In this document: one piece after another, positions 20,552-32,727 of the stretch
Position numbering within the stretch: position 1 is the first letter of the stretch
Layout of the letters: each line of letters starts with the position of its first letter
Source of the DNA: Chromera velia
Lineage: Eukaryota; Sar; Chromeraceae
Reading direction: 5' to 3'
Assembly: GCA_018398765.1 (NCBI GenBank)
Contig: JAHBMJ010003922.1
Coordinates: 39,955 to 85,492, forward strand
Length of the DNA stretch: 45,538 bases
Made by a program: the position numbers and the translations under genes
The notes under the pieces: model-generated
What the model was told of the DNA's origin: nothing
Database searches by the model: none
What the model saw: only the letters and a program-made list of their open reading frames with translations

Positions 20552-23500
20552 TCAAATGATCTGCAGAGACACCACTCCCTCGGCGGACGTGGCAGTCTCT
20601 GCAAACTTTGCAACCCACAGGGGCCAGGTCTCGAGGTCTGCCATTGTGGCTGCAATCAAGATAGAAGGCCGGAACGAGAAAGCATATTCAAATAAAGAAA
20701 AGTCCATTTCCTCTCCTTATACCGTGTTGCCACCAGATATCTGTATGCTTTGGCAGTCTTTTTGAGTCTCTACTACTCTTTCAAATCGTCTAACATGAGC
20801 ATGGAAGGGCAAACGAATATGGATGCAGAGAGAAACAGGGGTCCGAGAGTTACAGAAAGACAACAGACACGGACAGTTGGAAAGGCGCACCCAAAAGTAT
20901 CAATGCATGCTGCAAAAGGAAAAAGAAGGAAGAAACAGAGAGAGGAACCAAAGCACTGTACAACGCTACCCTATCCACCTCCATAGGCTCAAGACGCTAC
21001 ACACACAGAAATGAAGAACGACACACGCCCGCGTGCGTGCAGACACAGACACAAACACAAACACATACACTTACACACATCATACACACATGCACACACA
21101 CACACACACACATACACACACACATACACACACACACACACACACATACACACATACACATACACACATACACACACCCACACACACATACACACACATA
21201 TACACACACACACACACACATACACACATATGATATGACACATCCCTATACGGTACTGTTAGACAGACAGAAAGACAGACACAGAGAGAGAGAGAGAGAG
21301 AGAGAGACACGCAAATAGGTACGAGGAAAAATGTAAAAGACGAAGACACCAAGGAGCCATGAAGTCGGTGTCAAGCCTCGAACCATGGTCACTGACGCAC
21401 ACTCGCTGACCCTTGAGAGAGGGGACAAGGGCCTGAGGAACCAGTGCATCCACCCAATAGCCCTTCAGAGAGCGGTCCGCGTCCTGAAGGCAGATCGGAG
21501 AACAGTGCAAGATGGTTACCGTGGTGCCTTTCCAGACGAAAGAACAAAGCATCTCATGTGAATGTATGATGCCTGAAGGGATGGGTGGCCGTCCGCGGTC
21601 AAAGCAAAGGCAAAAGAAACAGAAGAGAGGCAAGACGAGAAAAAGCGAGAGAGAACTCTCAATTTCGATTGAAAAGATCAAGCCAACTCACCTTGACAGT
21701 CTCAAATTCTCTCCCGGACACAAAAAGGATCCCGTCTCCTCCCGCCCACACCGTGACCTTGCTCTTCACCTCCTTGGTGTCCATCACGGCCTTTCCTGGC
21801 AGCTGCAGAAGCAGTTGGCAGGCAGAGGAAAGAGACAGACAGAGATTGACCAAAAGATCGACACTAAATGGATTCAATTCAAAAAGTGATTCTATCAGTG
21901 TAGTTCAATTACCCGTGTGATCCATAAAACAGTTTGTCTGCCAAGAAGAAGAAAAAGCAACTCGAGAGACTCATGCAAATCGAATGCAGACGTCCATTGA
22001 AGTCCCCCAATTCCATAATTTGAACTGCGCTCTACATCCAGAGCGGTCTATATCCAGACTCGCCCTGATCTTGTACGGGAAGTGGTCGTTCTGCGTCACC
22101 TGTCTAGAAAGGAATCAAGCAGAGAAAGGGAAGGAAAAACAATACTACCAAACATCAATATCCTAGGGTTTCGCTTCAATCAATCAATCAATCAATCAAT
22201 CAAACATCAAAGAGACCCCAGCTCACCAGAGAACTATGTACACGGTCTCCCTGGATTTTGCCAAAGGAAAATATACACATGCATACTGATCGATACAGGA
22301 GAAATGGGGCTGCAGTGTGATGTTCACACGGTGTGAACATGCACGATTGCAAGAAACAGAACCGCTGTGGGCAGCGAAAAGTATAGATAGGTATAGAGAG
22401 GTACAATAGAAAGTCTGCAGAAGAACACAACTAGAGCACAATTTGCAAATGCTAAATGCACACACAAGGCAAATCAAGCAGGAAAGCAGCCCAAACATAG
22501 GAGAGGATGAGAGCCGCACGGTCTGAGCGCAGATATCTGCAAATTAAATGGGGGGAAGTGAATGGCAGAGAAGAACGTGTCAATACTTTTGCAAGGAAAC
22601 CGGATAATCGACAGAACTGAAGTGAAAGCTACATGCAGCAGAAAGGGGGCATAAGAACAGTCAAACACCTTGAGCACGCTTGATCGACCCCAGACGATTC
22701 TATCTTGGAGCAAATTAGAGTTTTCTACAATTCTGATTGGACATGGTGTTCACATTTCCACCACCGTGATAGCAATATGCAGACATACAAGGTTCAGGAA
22801 ACAATCAAAGAAGAAACAAGAAAAACAGAGGTCCAGGAAACAATCAAAGAAGAAAGAAGAAAAACAAATTGATGGTACACAAGAGCAGCATAAAAAGTGG
22901 GCGAAAAAGAGACATCGAGAAAAAGAGCCAACCCCCTCCGCCATGGTCACTGCAGATTCTGCCGTGTTCGTCCTCATCACCAGGTCCTACACTCTCCTCC
23001 GCAGACTCTGGATCGAGATGAATCTCGAGAAGGCATTAAGGCTGGAAACCCCCTGCAAACAGCAAGTCTTTACAAGAGAAGATAGGGATATGCACATTGA
23101 CTCCGTCTTTCGGTCAAAATGACTTTTGGGTCAAAATGACAATTCTGTCTGTCTATCTGGATGTGTCTTGGTCTGTGTTAATATTCGTTTTTCCCCCCCA
23201 TTGTTTGTTTTGCTTTGTTTTCGGTTGGACCTTTGTGAATGAAGGCAGGATGAGAAAAAGAAGGCGGGTTCCCCGTGCGTCTGTCTGTATTCGAACACTC
23301 AGTCTGAGGGGATCGGAAGATTGCCGAAGCAAGCACGTGAATGAAAAGACAAAAAGACTGTCTGCCCTGGGTCTGCTCTCAATACGCAGTGGAATGGAAA
23401 TGATCGATAGGAAAGGGCAAAAGAAGAGATCTACGCTAGATGGGTGGAGACGCAGGCAAAGAAAAAAGAAAGACTAGAGAACAATGGTATCTGTTTATTG

Positions 23501-25644
23501 TATGACGAAAATGGAAGATGAGATGGAGGAATGGCCGATATGGATCGACTGATGAGAAAGGATGAATGCAAACTGACTGACTAACTGCAACCATCGTCAA
23601 TTTCAGCGTGTCGACCTTACGCCACAAGAAGTACCCCTCTTGGGTCGGTCCCAGAAAGACTGTCGCCACCTTCCTCTGGACGAGTTTTTCGTCCTTCTTC
23701 TCCTCCTCGACGATGGTCTGCACTCCTCTCCTCTCTGCACTCCATCAGGTCGACAGCCATCGGGAGGAACAGCGAATAGCGGAAAGAAGGGAGAGATGGA
23801 ATAGATTCAAAGAGATGGAGAAAGCAAAGCAGAAAAGGAAAAAAGAGAACAATTCGCGTGGGCACAAGGTAATCATCAAACGGAAGCAAGCGCTCATTCT
23901 TGCTCCAAAAAACAAATTGAAACACGTGAAGAGTAAGGCAAAAAGGAGGCTATATGTTGATATAAGAAAAAAAGAAGAGAAAACAAAAATAGACAACATG
24001 AGAAGAGAAGCAAAGGGCCCGAAGAAACTCCCCCCCCACAGTATGCAACTTACAAAAAAAACACCAAAGCCACGATTGGAGGGAGTCTGGTCAGACCACA
24101 ACAAAGATGAAACCCCGAAGGAATTTGATAGGTGAATTAAACGAAGCTATGGTTGGTCACACACATAGTCTCAAAAACAAAGACAAATCAGTTTATATCG
24201 ATCAGATCGATAAAGAGTACGAAACGTTGGAGAGAGCAGTTCACCCCAAATTTGAATATCTGACCTGCCAACACGTCGAAGCGTCGGTCAGTTACCGAGT
24301 GTTTCGATTTTCTGCAAAGGAAAAAAACTCAGATGAGCAAGTCGATCAAACAAAAGAATCCCCCTCCACGCTCCTCCCTCTTTCTGAGCGCAATCTGCAG
24401 AAGCTCATTCCCCTTGCAAAGCTCTGTCCAAAAGGCAAGCACGAGAGACGAAAAAGGAAATAAGAAAGCGGGCAGCGGCTGAGTCTGAAAGGCCTTCAAA
24501 GAGACACAGCTAGGACGACTGAGAGAGAAAATGATGGGTGCGCACAGACGAAGAAAAGATCGAGTATTCTTGTAACGATCGAATTCTTCTCTGTGGAATT
24601 AAAAAAAAATGGGACCATGCGCTGAGGAGTATCGGTAGGAAGATTGTCTTTGTACGCGGAAGAAGAGGCGGAAACAAGGACGGACGGGAGGCCAATGAAA
24701 CAGACTGCATGACATCCGTGTAAAAGAAATACGTGGCTAGAATGCGTAGAGGGAAAACCAGAGTCAGCAAATGATTTTCTAAAGTGCTGAACCACTCACC
24801 CTTTCCCCTCAAGCCTCTCTTGTCGGTAGACCATGCGACGTTGTGGGCCCCGAGTCTCCCCGTCAATCTCTGCTCCAGCCCGCCAGAGAGTTCAAGGCCC
24901 CTTCCCTCCACTGCCAGGAACACCTGTCCTGTCGAGCGGCAGGAAATCTGGATCACCTTCCAGGCCGTCGTCTCCTCTACCGCCTCAACCACCCCATCCC
25001 TCAGTTTTTTAAGCCACTCGTCTGCACACACAAGGCATACAGGTAGACAATTAAGGAGAACAAGAGATCTTTCCATAGAGAACATTCATTCGATCAGCGT
25101 TGGTCACCGCTAGGGTCGCCGTCTACATCTACAGCTGTCTGCTCTCCATGATTTGCATTTGCGGAATGGCATCCCTTCGCTTGGATACGTTTCTATTCTC
25201 AGTGATTCGTTTCCCCTCTGTCTAAACCTTCTGAAAGAAGAGAATTAAGTTTATGGTCATCCCGGGGTCCTGTGGCAGTCATGGACGCATGATTATGAAT
25301 CTCCGACAGACGTGAATCATGCAAGCAGCAGGAAAAAGAAGAAATGAATGCGCAAGAGCTTTAAGTCCTGCAGCGGTACACTGATACTCATGCCTGCAGG
25401 GTTAGGAACAGACAGAGGTACAATTCGGTCACGAAGAGGTTTTCATCCGTCTCCTGTTTACTCCAATCTCCCCATCCTCGACGATCAAAATAAGAGGTTT
25501 TCCGCAGTTTCATAAAATCAATCCATACTGACCAAGGTTGGCACCAGGGGGGCACGCCTCTGAGCGGACGTAAAGGATCTTCTTGTCGACCTTCGTGTTG
25601 TCCACCTTCGCGGAGGAGAAGAGGGCTGTGAACTTCTCAAACAT
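20552..25644 (-). CDS. Unrecognised protein encoded by about nine exons
   Basis: Start ATG at 25644 (MFEKFTALFSSAKVDN); exons 25644-25533, 25021-24800, 23717-23586, 23052-22993, 22099-21992, 21802-21692, 21572-21520, about 21467-21352, and a last exon of about 100 bases ending in TGA at 20552. Junctions are canonical GT/AG and keep phase, except between the second and third listed exons, where a small exon is probably missing. The product, about 300 residues, is soluble-looking and mixed alpha/beta, without signal peptide or membrane segment. Segments such as VKSKVTVWAGGDGILFVSGR and KVATVFLGPTQEGYFLWRKV look like beta-strands. The C-terminus is WPLWVAKFAETATSAEGVV followed by a short tail. 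I recognise no family. The conserved phase through many short exons makes it very likely a genuine gene. Confidence 0.65.
20998..21310. repeat. (CACA/CATA)n and (GA)n microsatellites
   Basis: About 220 bases of CA with interspersed TA units (21010-21230) are followed by a short CAGA and GA run (21262-21306). They lie in the last intron of the minus-strand gene. His/Thr- or Cys/Val-rich open frames over them are repeat artefacts. Confidence 0.95.
22176..22202. repeat. (CAAT)n microsatellite
   Basis: About six CAAT/ATCA units, located in an intron of the minus-strand gene spanning this region. Confidence 0.85.
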
Positions 25645-26135
25645 TTTTTATTTGGAGAGAGAAGAAAGAAAGAGGAGACGGACTGATATTAATATATAGA
25701 GGGGGCAAAGACTTCCGAAAAAATGGCAATGTAAATATGAATACGCAAGCGAAGCTCCATGGAATCAGTTATCTAGCAGCTCATTATGCGAGTACCTCCT
25801 TTGCTGAGAAAGAGGGGAGGAGGAGAGAGATGGAGAGAGACCTTCAAGACACTGAAGACAGTCGTTCATCGACTCAAAATTTATTCCCCTCAATCATCAT
25901 TTTTGAATGTAGACGGATCGTCATGTATGTCTCCTGCCGCTGTGCCCTCGTGTATATACATACGTATACATGCATGCATGAATTTGCACTGTGAAACAGA
26001 TATATGAATATATTTTTGCACTGTTTCTTCACTCATATTTCACTCATGCATGAACTCAATCATCCTTATCCATGCTTAAGCCTCTTCATTTCATTGTCAT
26101 TTCTTATTCACGTGCCCAAAGCCTATGTGGACGTA
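25645..26135. other. Intergenic spacer between divergent genes
   Basis: This lies between the start codon of the minus-strand gene at 25644 and a tandem repeat upstream of the PPPDE gene. It is AT-rich with ATGCATGCATG near 25970. No protein-like frame was found. Confidence 0.4.
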
Positions 26136-26392
26136 CATTGTCTTGCTGTGCTTGCTTGCTTTCCATCCCTGCTGCTGTCCCTCACATCACTGGGAAGCAG
26201 AAAAGACTCACGAAAATGGATACACATTGTCTTGCTGTGCTTGTTTGCTTTCCATCCCTGCTGCTGTCCCTCACATCACTGGGAAGCAGAAAAGATTTAC
26301 GAGAGTGGACATGCATTGTCTTACTGTGCTTGTTTGCTTTCTATCCCTGCTGCTGTCCCTCACATCACTGGGAAGTAGAAAAGACTCACATT
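26136..26392. repeat. 89-bp tandem repeat, nearly three copies
   Basis: Copies start at 26136, 26225 and 26314 (CATTGTCTTGCTGTGCTTG), a strict 89-bp period with few differences. Each copy contains CTGCTGCTGTCCCTCACATC followed by ACTGGGAAG. The array ends about 90 bases upstream of the proposed PPPDE start codon. Because 89 is not a multiple of three, all three frames are read in turn, so it is not itself coding. Confidence 0.95.
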
Positions 26393-26478
26393 GAAGAATT
26401 GTGCGAGAAGCACCGTTGTTTGCCTTCGTTTTTGCATTTCTTCAATCCTTTAGACTCTTCTTTTTGCTTCCTTTCGAG

Positions 26479-27817
26479 ATGCTGAGATGGATCAGAAGTT
26501 GGGAGCACAGCAGGAGATCTCCGAGAAAGAAGGCCGAGAGAGGGAGGGTACAGAACACGGTACCTGAGAACGTGACTGAGGAGGTGGTGGCTTTGTATTC
26601 TTGTGAATTATTTGTGCCCCTAGCTGGACGTAGCCGGCCTTTTGCTCGCCCGTTTATTCTCATATTCCCTCCCTCTCTCTCTCTTGACACAGACGCGCAC
26701 AGACGCAATCTACGCCCTCTTTCGACTGTATCAGGAAAGTATGCAGAAAGAAGCATTACATTGAGTGCGTTCTTCATTGTCGATCGACTCGATCGATGCT
26801 CTATTCCTCCTCTCTCTCCTCTCGCTGCAGACGCCGGAGGGGACCGTCTTTCCCGTGTCAGAACGCGAACCTCTAACTGACAGCTGCAGAAGTGTGGGCC
26901 TCCCAGTTCTCTTGCGGGTTTACAACCTCCCGGTAATTGGCGCGTTCAACTCTCGGTGGGAGGCAAACGAAAGGGGGGGCTTCTATCACACGGGTCTTCA
27001 GATCAATGAGCTTGAGTGGGCGTTCGGATGTCGTCCAGGGAAGCTGGATGACTCAATCGCGGGTCGCCCCCCCGGCAGGATTCTGCCATGGACTGCTGAG
27101 CGTTTTTCTCACGAGGTGCATCTCGGGGAGACCGCTCTGTCGTACAAAGAAGTGTTCGAAATTGTAGACTCAATGCATGCTGATGGTTGGAGTGCAGCGG
27201 ATTACGATCTCGGAAAGAAGAATTGTATCCACTGCTGTCAGGCTCTCGCGTCGCGTTTGGGTCCTGGAGTCTTCCCGATACCCCTGCAATACATGGAGGG
27301 CATCGATTACCTCCTTTCCCTTCCTGAGTGGGTGCAGCGGGTTGCCGGGGTTGCGTCTGAGGAGACAAGGGAAGCGAGGACCAACCAAATAGCTCAGTGG
27401 CGTGTGAAAAGAGAATTGCAGCAGAAGGTGGCGAAACAATTCCTCTCAAACCCTCAGAATACTGTGAGATTCCCTGATCTCGCACGGAGTGTGCGCGAGT
27501 TTGATGAGTCAATCCCCTCTTTTTTGGCATGGCAGCATCTTGCGATTGTGCAGATTACATCCCAGTCCTCGCGTGCGCCTCCATCGGTTGGCGTGGTAGA
27601 AATTGGGACCGACACAGGGCCTGGGGAGGGATCAGAAGAACCAGAGCGCCGAGACAAGAGCCCTTCTGAAGGCTCCCTTGACATGCAGACACTGTCAGGC
27701 CTCGGTCTAACCGTTGCTCCCTCACCCCCTGAGTCCCCATCTCTTCATGGGGAACCCCCCATTTCCCTTTCCCTACAGGAAAGACCAAACTCCAATCCAC
27801 AGAGACAAGCTGATTAA
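26479..27817 (+). CDS. PPPDE (DeSI-type) thiol peptidase with a disordered C-terminal tail
   Basis: The proposed first exon starts at ATG 26479 and ends at 26547 (donor GTACAG). The second starts at 26831 after CTGCAG and stays open to TAA at 27815-27817. Both are phase 0, giving about 351 residues. The core (roughly residues 40-180) matches the PPPDE fold of deSUMOylating isopeptidases and plant DeSI-like proteins. The catalytic His lies in GGFYHTGLQI, followed by EWAFGC, then VHLGETALSYKEV, then the Cys in GKKNCIHCCQALASRLG. Such enzymes cleave ubiquitin-like modifiers, usually SUMO, from targets in cytosol or nucleus; the substrate here is not known. After the core come a charged helical stretch and a Ser/Pro/Glu-rich tail of about 90 residues. 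The first exon is less certain than the core; the next upstream in-frame option is not better. Confidence 0.8.
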
Positions 27818-28690
27818 TCCAATTGTACTACCTCGCCAGACCTTCCCGTCTCCAGCTCTGTATCGAGCTCGTCTGTGCATTGCCAACAGAATGAAAAAGA
27901 CTCTCAAAGAGAAAGGGAGAGGGAGCCTAACCTCCACTTCACAGGGACACCTCCCCCAGCCCAAGCGCATGGCCGGCATTGCGCCTCTGTTCCTCTCTTC
28001 GCTCTTCCTGGGAGTATGTCGACTCGCCCTTCTTCTTCCTTGTCTTTTGCCCGTCCCTCATCACCGGCGCTGTCGAAGGACACAAACTCATGGTACATCG
28101 GTGCCTCCCCCACCTGTAGATTCAATCAGTTGGAAGAAGTAGACAGCTAGACAAAACCATGCATACAGCTAGCAGATTCAAATGTATAAAGGACATGCAA
28201 ATCAAAAAACAGTACAGAGTCATCCAGTGCCGAAAGGAAGTGCGCGTCTCCTTCTGCTGCTTGGCACTAGTTCCTCTGGTTGAAGAGCAATTGAGTCGAC
28301 TGATTTCCTTCCAAATCCCTTGCAGTTAGCTCGCCTGACTGTGGTACAAACGAGCATGCAGATAGACAGATGGTCTCGCATGAATATGGCCCAAGGAAAG
28401 GTTTTGGACTTAATTTTCTGTCTCTTGTCTTTTCTGTCTCTTTTGTTTTTTGTATACTCTTCTCTCATCACGTGTCCCTCCCTGCAACCTCTCCTCTTCT
28501 CTCCTCTCCTCTCTGCAGCTGCTTCACCAGCACTGGCGGCTTCAGAAGCGTATCGCCTACTGATGCGACTGGGAGGCTTGATGACTCGACCGCCATCTAC
28601 TCCAGAGGGGGGGAGGGGGGTGTAGGGGTAGGTGTCGGTGACCCTCCTTGTTCCTTCTCAGTGGACCTGCAGCGGTAGTTGCCTCCCCCC
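27818..28690 (+). other. 3' flank of the PPPDE gene with low-complexity open frames
   Basis: Plus-strand frames at about 27875-28144 and 28520-28677 are Ser/Pro/Arg/Gly-rich and could be alternative 3' exons or untranslated sequence. A good acceptor-like TCTCTGCAG precedes 28519. I cannot join them in phase to the peptidase frame, which already has its own stop codon. Confidence 0.25.
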
Positions 28691-28711
28691 AACGCTAGAC
28701 CTCCGTTGAGA

Positions 28712-28834
28712 TCATGTCCCTCCGTTTCGGAATCTCTTGACCTTCTCAGACTTCCACATGAACTGGGGGAAGGGAGCGACGGCAACCCCGACCTTCTCCG
28801 CCTCTTCCTTCAACTCTAAAGATACTGCGGCGAA
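28712..28834 (-). CDS. Terminal exon of an unrecognised gene
   Basis: On the minus strand an acceptor CGCCGCAG precedes an open stretch that reads SLELKEEAEKVGVAVAPFPQ, then FMWKSEKVKRFRNGGT, then TGA at 28712. Composition and the clean acceptor indicate real coding sequence. Upstream exons should lie beyond 28835 but could not be joined with confidence. It converges with the PPPDE gene. Confidence 0.45.
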   Translation of the reverse strand, partial: FAAVSLELKEEAEKVGVAVAPFPQFMWKSEKVKRFRNGGT

Positions 28835-28839
28835 GCAAC

Positions 28840-30139
28840 CTACCGCGGAATGCATCACACCATCTCTCTCTGATCGATGCATGGTATTGCTAGAGCATGG
28901 GAGGTGGGGGACGGAGAAGCGCTGTGGTTGCGTAGTCACAATGCATGCTGACAGTACACAAGGAGAGATCAAAGCGCATCAGGAGTAAGGGAGTGGGAAG
29001 GGAAAGGAATATAACGATGTGTACAGGACGTTTGTACGTGCGTCAATGAAGGGATGGATAGAGGGCCAGATCTCCATCAACAGAGATATGTCCAGCCCAG
29101 AGCACAGTTTGGGAAGGAGGGGCAGTCACTCGAGTCCCTGCAACGGGTTGGTTGATTCGGGTGGGTTCTGGCGTCGATTCTCTAGGTTTTCTTTCAGAAA
29201 AGGGATCGGGCAAGGCAGTCGGGAGAGGATTCGAAGAGAAATGAATGTGAAAGCCTAATGAGGGAATTAAAGAGATCGAGATAAAGAACCAATTTTGGGG
29301 AGGGAATGGAGAAGGGAAAGGGAGTTACGGTGGCCGTCCCTCTAGACTTTAGGCAAGAGGAATGCCAGAGAAAGAAGCGGTGTGCTCCTTCTCATGCACT
29401 CATGCAGCTATGCCAAGTCGATGGATGATCGTTGCACTCATGCATCTCTTTGCTTGTCTTGAGATCAGAAGGAAGGTGGAGCCTTCCCTTTCCGCTTTTG
29501 CCTAGCATTTTTACGTGCATTAGCTTGCATGTCTTGTGTGCATGCGCTGAGACACTGTCTGCGCATGTGTCTGGCCGTTTTCCTTCTTTCTGCCTTTGTT
29601 CTTTTCTTGCTTGGCGATACGTGGGCGTCTTCAGGGCGACTTTCATGAAAACGTATGAGCATGTACTGACTGGTGCGTGTGTGTTTTAGTCACTTGATTG
29701 GTCTCTCTTCCCCGCCGTCTTTGCTGCTTTTCTTCCACACAAAAACAGACAGGACTGTGCATCTCTCCTGAAGAAAGGACTGTGTATCCTTCCTGATGCG
29801 GGAGAAGAAAGCGTGGCAGCCAGAACAAAGAAACTGAAGACGGACAGGCATGCTGGCTAGATTTTTCTTGCTGGTCTTCCTCTGTGTGTGTGTTTAGAGC
29901 AGAGGGAGAAGCAACCATTTTTGGGGCGTGAAACAAGAGCACGATCTTTGTTTGGTCCCGTTCGGTCAATGCAGGCCAAGCAGTTAATTCAAGGGGGGGT
30001 CTGGATGTCAGAGTAGATGACGGACTGGGGGTCGCTCGGGGGCTTTTAAGACAGAGAGGAGAAGGAAGGGAGGGTATGCACTGGGGAGGAGAGTAATGAA
30101 TTTGATGAACTGCATAAGGCTTGCATTTTCAATTACCTT

Positions 30140-30181
<42 letters not shown>

Positions 30182-31305
30182 ACACACACACACAAACGCC
30201 CACGCACTCAATGTGACTGTCTGCCAGTGTCTGTCTGTTTGCCATATCTGTCCCTTTCGTGGCAGTAAGAATTTGAGAAGCGTAATGGAGATGCGTGGGC
30301 ATTCTCTTTCTCTCTCCTATTCTTGCTCCTTATTCAACAACAAAACCTTTTTCGATCGCCGTTCACTGAATTTGAATGTGTGAGTCAGTTGCCCTCTGGC
30401 ACAAGCACTGGCTAATCGATCGTCCACCGTCCAATCATGCATCTTCTTTCTGACAAAGGAGGGCCGAGAAAGGTAGAGGGTAACCTGGAGAGGGATTATC
30501 GCGAGAGAAACGAAACGTCCTTTGAAAAAAAGAAAAGAAAGAGACGAAACGATCATCTTGTGAATTGAATGTCCATTACGGGGGTTGAAGATCTCCCGGG
30601 AATCGGATCGTAGGATTTTCCATCTCTTTCCTTTTTCTACTTCCTTCCTTTGTTTGACGAGAAAAACAAAGAATTCGGCTTTTGTTTGTTCGATCTACAG
30701 AGCTCTTTCTAATATTATGTGAGTCGCGGATCACCTAAAGAATTGAGCAAGTTTTCGAACAAGTTCGCCTTATGACTTCATTGTACTTAAAGGGGGAAGC
30801 GGTGATGTATGAGGCAACGGGGATCGATCGCCCGAGTGAAATGTCCGAATTCATGCATGCGCTCTTTTGATCTCTGCATGACATCTATGTGATGACTGAT
30901 GACATCTGATTTTCTTCTCTCAATTTGCTTCTTTGCGTGTCTCAATTCATCCTTTAGTCAGTCTATCTGCCTGTCTGTCTGCATGTTTGCCTGTCTGTCT
31001 ACATCTGCCTGCCTGTTCTTTTGCATCCTGTCCTTTTCATGAGACAGCTTTGATTAAACAGTCTATTAGTGGATTCATTCTTGCTCTGTACGTTCAGTAA
31101 GTTTATTTTACAAAAACACCACCTTCTCGTCTTACCAGTCATCTCTCCCTCATGCATCAGATGCCCCTCTTCATTCCTTTCTTCTTCACGGCAATACCAT
31201 TGATTCTACTGTACACCCAGCTGCACACCCATGAAGAGAGAAATGACAGCTTCAGTCCTTTTTTTCTTGTTCCTGTTCTTTACTCGAAGCTTCTTTCCTC
31301 TTCTT

Positions 31306-31346
<41 letters not shown>

Positions 31347-31850
31347 ACAGCTGAAGCTCTGACAAGAAAGAGAGAAAGAAAAGGCATAGAGGCGGACACC
31401 AACTTAATTCAAGAGAAATGCAAGAGAGACTCATGCCCAAGAGGCTTGGGAGGGTTTGGACAGGGGGGAGATGGAAGGAAGAGATAAATGGAGCAAAACA
31501 AGGGACATTTTATATCAAGTCATTCGATGATTAATTCGAAATTGAGTAAGGGCTCTATTGGTTTTGGTTTTTTCTTCGTTTCTCTCTTTCTCCTCCCAGT
31601 TTTCTTTACGTCTTGTATTCTCACAATAAAGACGAGGTGTGTTCTCTTCTTTTGAGGCAATGTAAATCATGAACTGGCACGCCGTGGTGTTTTTCGACCA
31701 TTTTGCTAGGCTCTCTGTATTTGTCGCTAAAAAAAGAGCACATGCATCCGTTGCGTCACAATTTGCCTGTTGCCTGTCACCCGCGCACTGCCAGAGAAAT
31801 TTAAACGAAAGATCGAGGGACGGAAATACACCGGCCTCTGCTGAGTCATT
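28840..31850. other. Spacer with scattered candidate exons and (CT)n tracts
   Basis: Three short segments look coding but are unanchored. One is at 29015-29130, where both strands read plausibly. One is on the plus strand at 29750-29860 (DCASLLKKGLCILPDAGEES, ending in TAG). One is on the minus strand at 29989-30046 (KPPSDPQSVIYSDIQTPP, then TGA). CT/GA dinucleotide runs lie at 30143-30178 and 31313-31341, the first followed by CA. I see no recognisable domain or RNA gene. Confidence 0.3.
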
Positions 31851-31855
31851 CATTG

Positions 31856-31951
31856 CCAGCCGGTGAGGTAGACCTTGATGACCTGTCGCCAGAGGTCGTC
31901 ATCAAGCTCCAGGTCGGAGGAGAGGGAGCCGATGTGAAGAGGATTGCGCAA
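31856..31951. other. Short exon candidate open on both strands
   Basis: On the plus strand the segment reads GEVDLDDLSPEVVIKLQVGG and onward to a GTAGGA donor. On the minus strand it reads SSDLELDDDLWRQVIKVYLT followed by GWQ and a stop. Both have natural composition and possible splice sites, so the coding strand cannot be decided from sequence alone. Confidence 0.35.
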
Positions 31952-32041
31952 AGAGGTAGGATGTGCATCATGCATTACTACTGCAGTGCATCTTCGTGCC
32001 ATCTGCATATCAACAGTCCTGCTATGTCGGTGATCAGTATA

Positions 32042-32044
32042 GAC

Positions 32045-32103
<59 letters not shown>
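32042..32103. repeat. (CT)n-(GT)n compound microsatellite
   Basis: A CT dinucleotide run passes directly into a GT run of about 12 units. Confidence 0.9.
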
Positions 32104-32429
32104 CGTCTTTTGTGCATCTGGAGGATCTTCTGTCCCCTTCATCCGATCAGTTTCATCATGTGTAGCAGAGACTCTATTCAAAAGTGCGAAGTCAGGGTTT
32201 GTCTTGTTTTTTCTTTTTCCGAAGCTGGAGTCGCTGTCTTACACTTCAGCCTTGTCTTATTTTTTCTTACTCCTGCCTGTACCACTGAGTCGCACTCTGT
32301 AGAAGTCCGCTCCAAACACACTTGACCGGAGGGGAGGGGAGTGACACAGGAAGCTAAGGAAGAAAGAGGAATTTCGAAAGGAATGAGAACCGCAAAACAA
32401 TTCGACTCCATACTACCGGAGGAACATGT

Positions 32430-32464
<35 letters not shown>

Positions 32465-32664
32465 GGCTGTGGGACTCCTCTTCGCTCTCTTCTGTCTTTT
32501 GTCTTTATTTCTTTTCTCCCTCGTCCACTGTCTTGCTTGCGGAGGAAGGAAGTTACGGCGGTTACCATCAGGCATGGAGGGAGAGAGAGAGGAAGGGAGG
32601 AAGGGAGGAAGGGAGGAAGGGAGGGAGGGAGGGAGGGAGGAAGGAACAGTTTGGCGGTCTCAGT
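32430..32664. repeat. (GATT)n and (GGAA/GGGA)n microsatellites
   Basis: A GATT run of about eight units (32433-32463) is followed 110 bases later by GGGA/GGAA repeats (32580-32645). Confidence 0.9.
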
Positions 32665-32727
32665 CGGAATAAAAGAAGAGAATAGGAAAAGAAGGAAGAC
32701 GGGAGATCAATTAAGAGGACCCACCAA

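Noticed and set aside
20989-21352. His/Thr-rich and Cys/Val-rich open frames on both strands
   Set aside because: They are produced by the CA/TA microsatellite and have no independent support.
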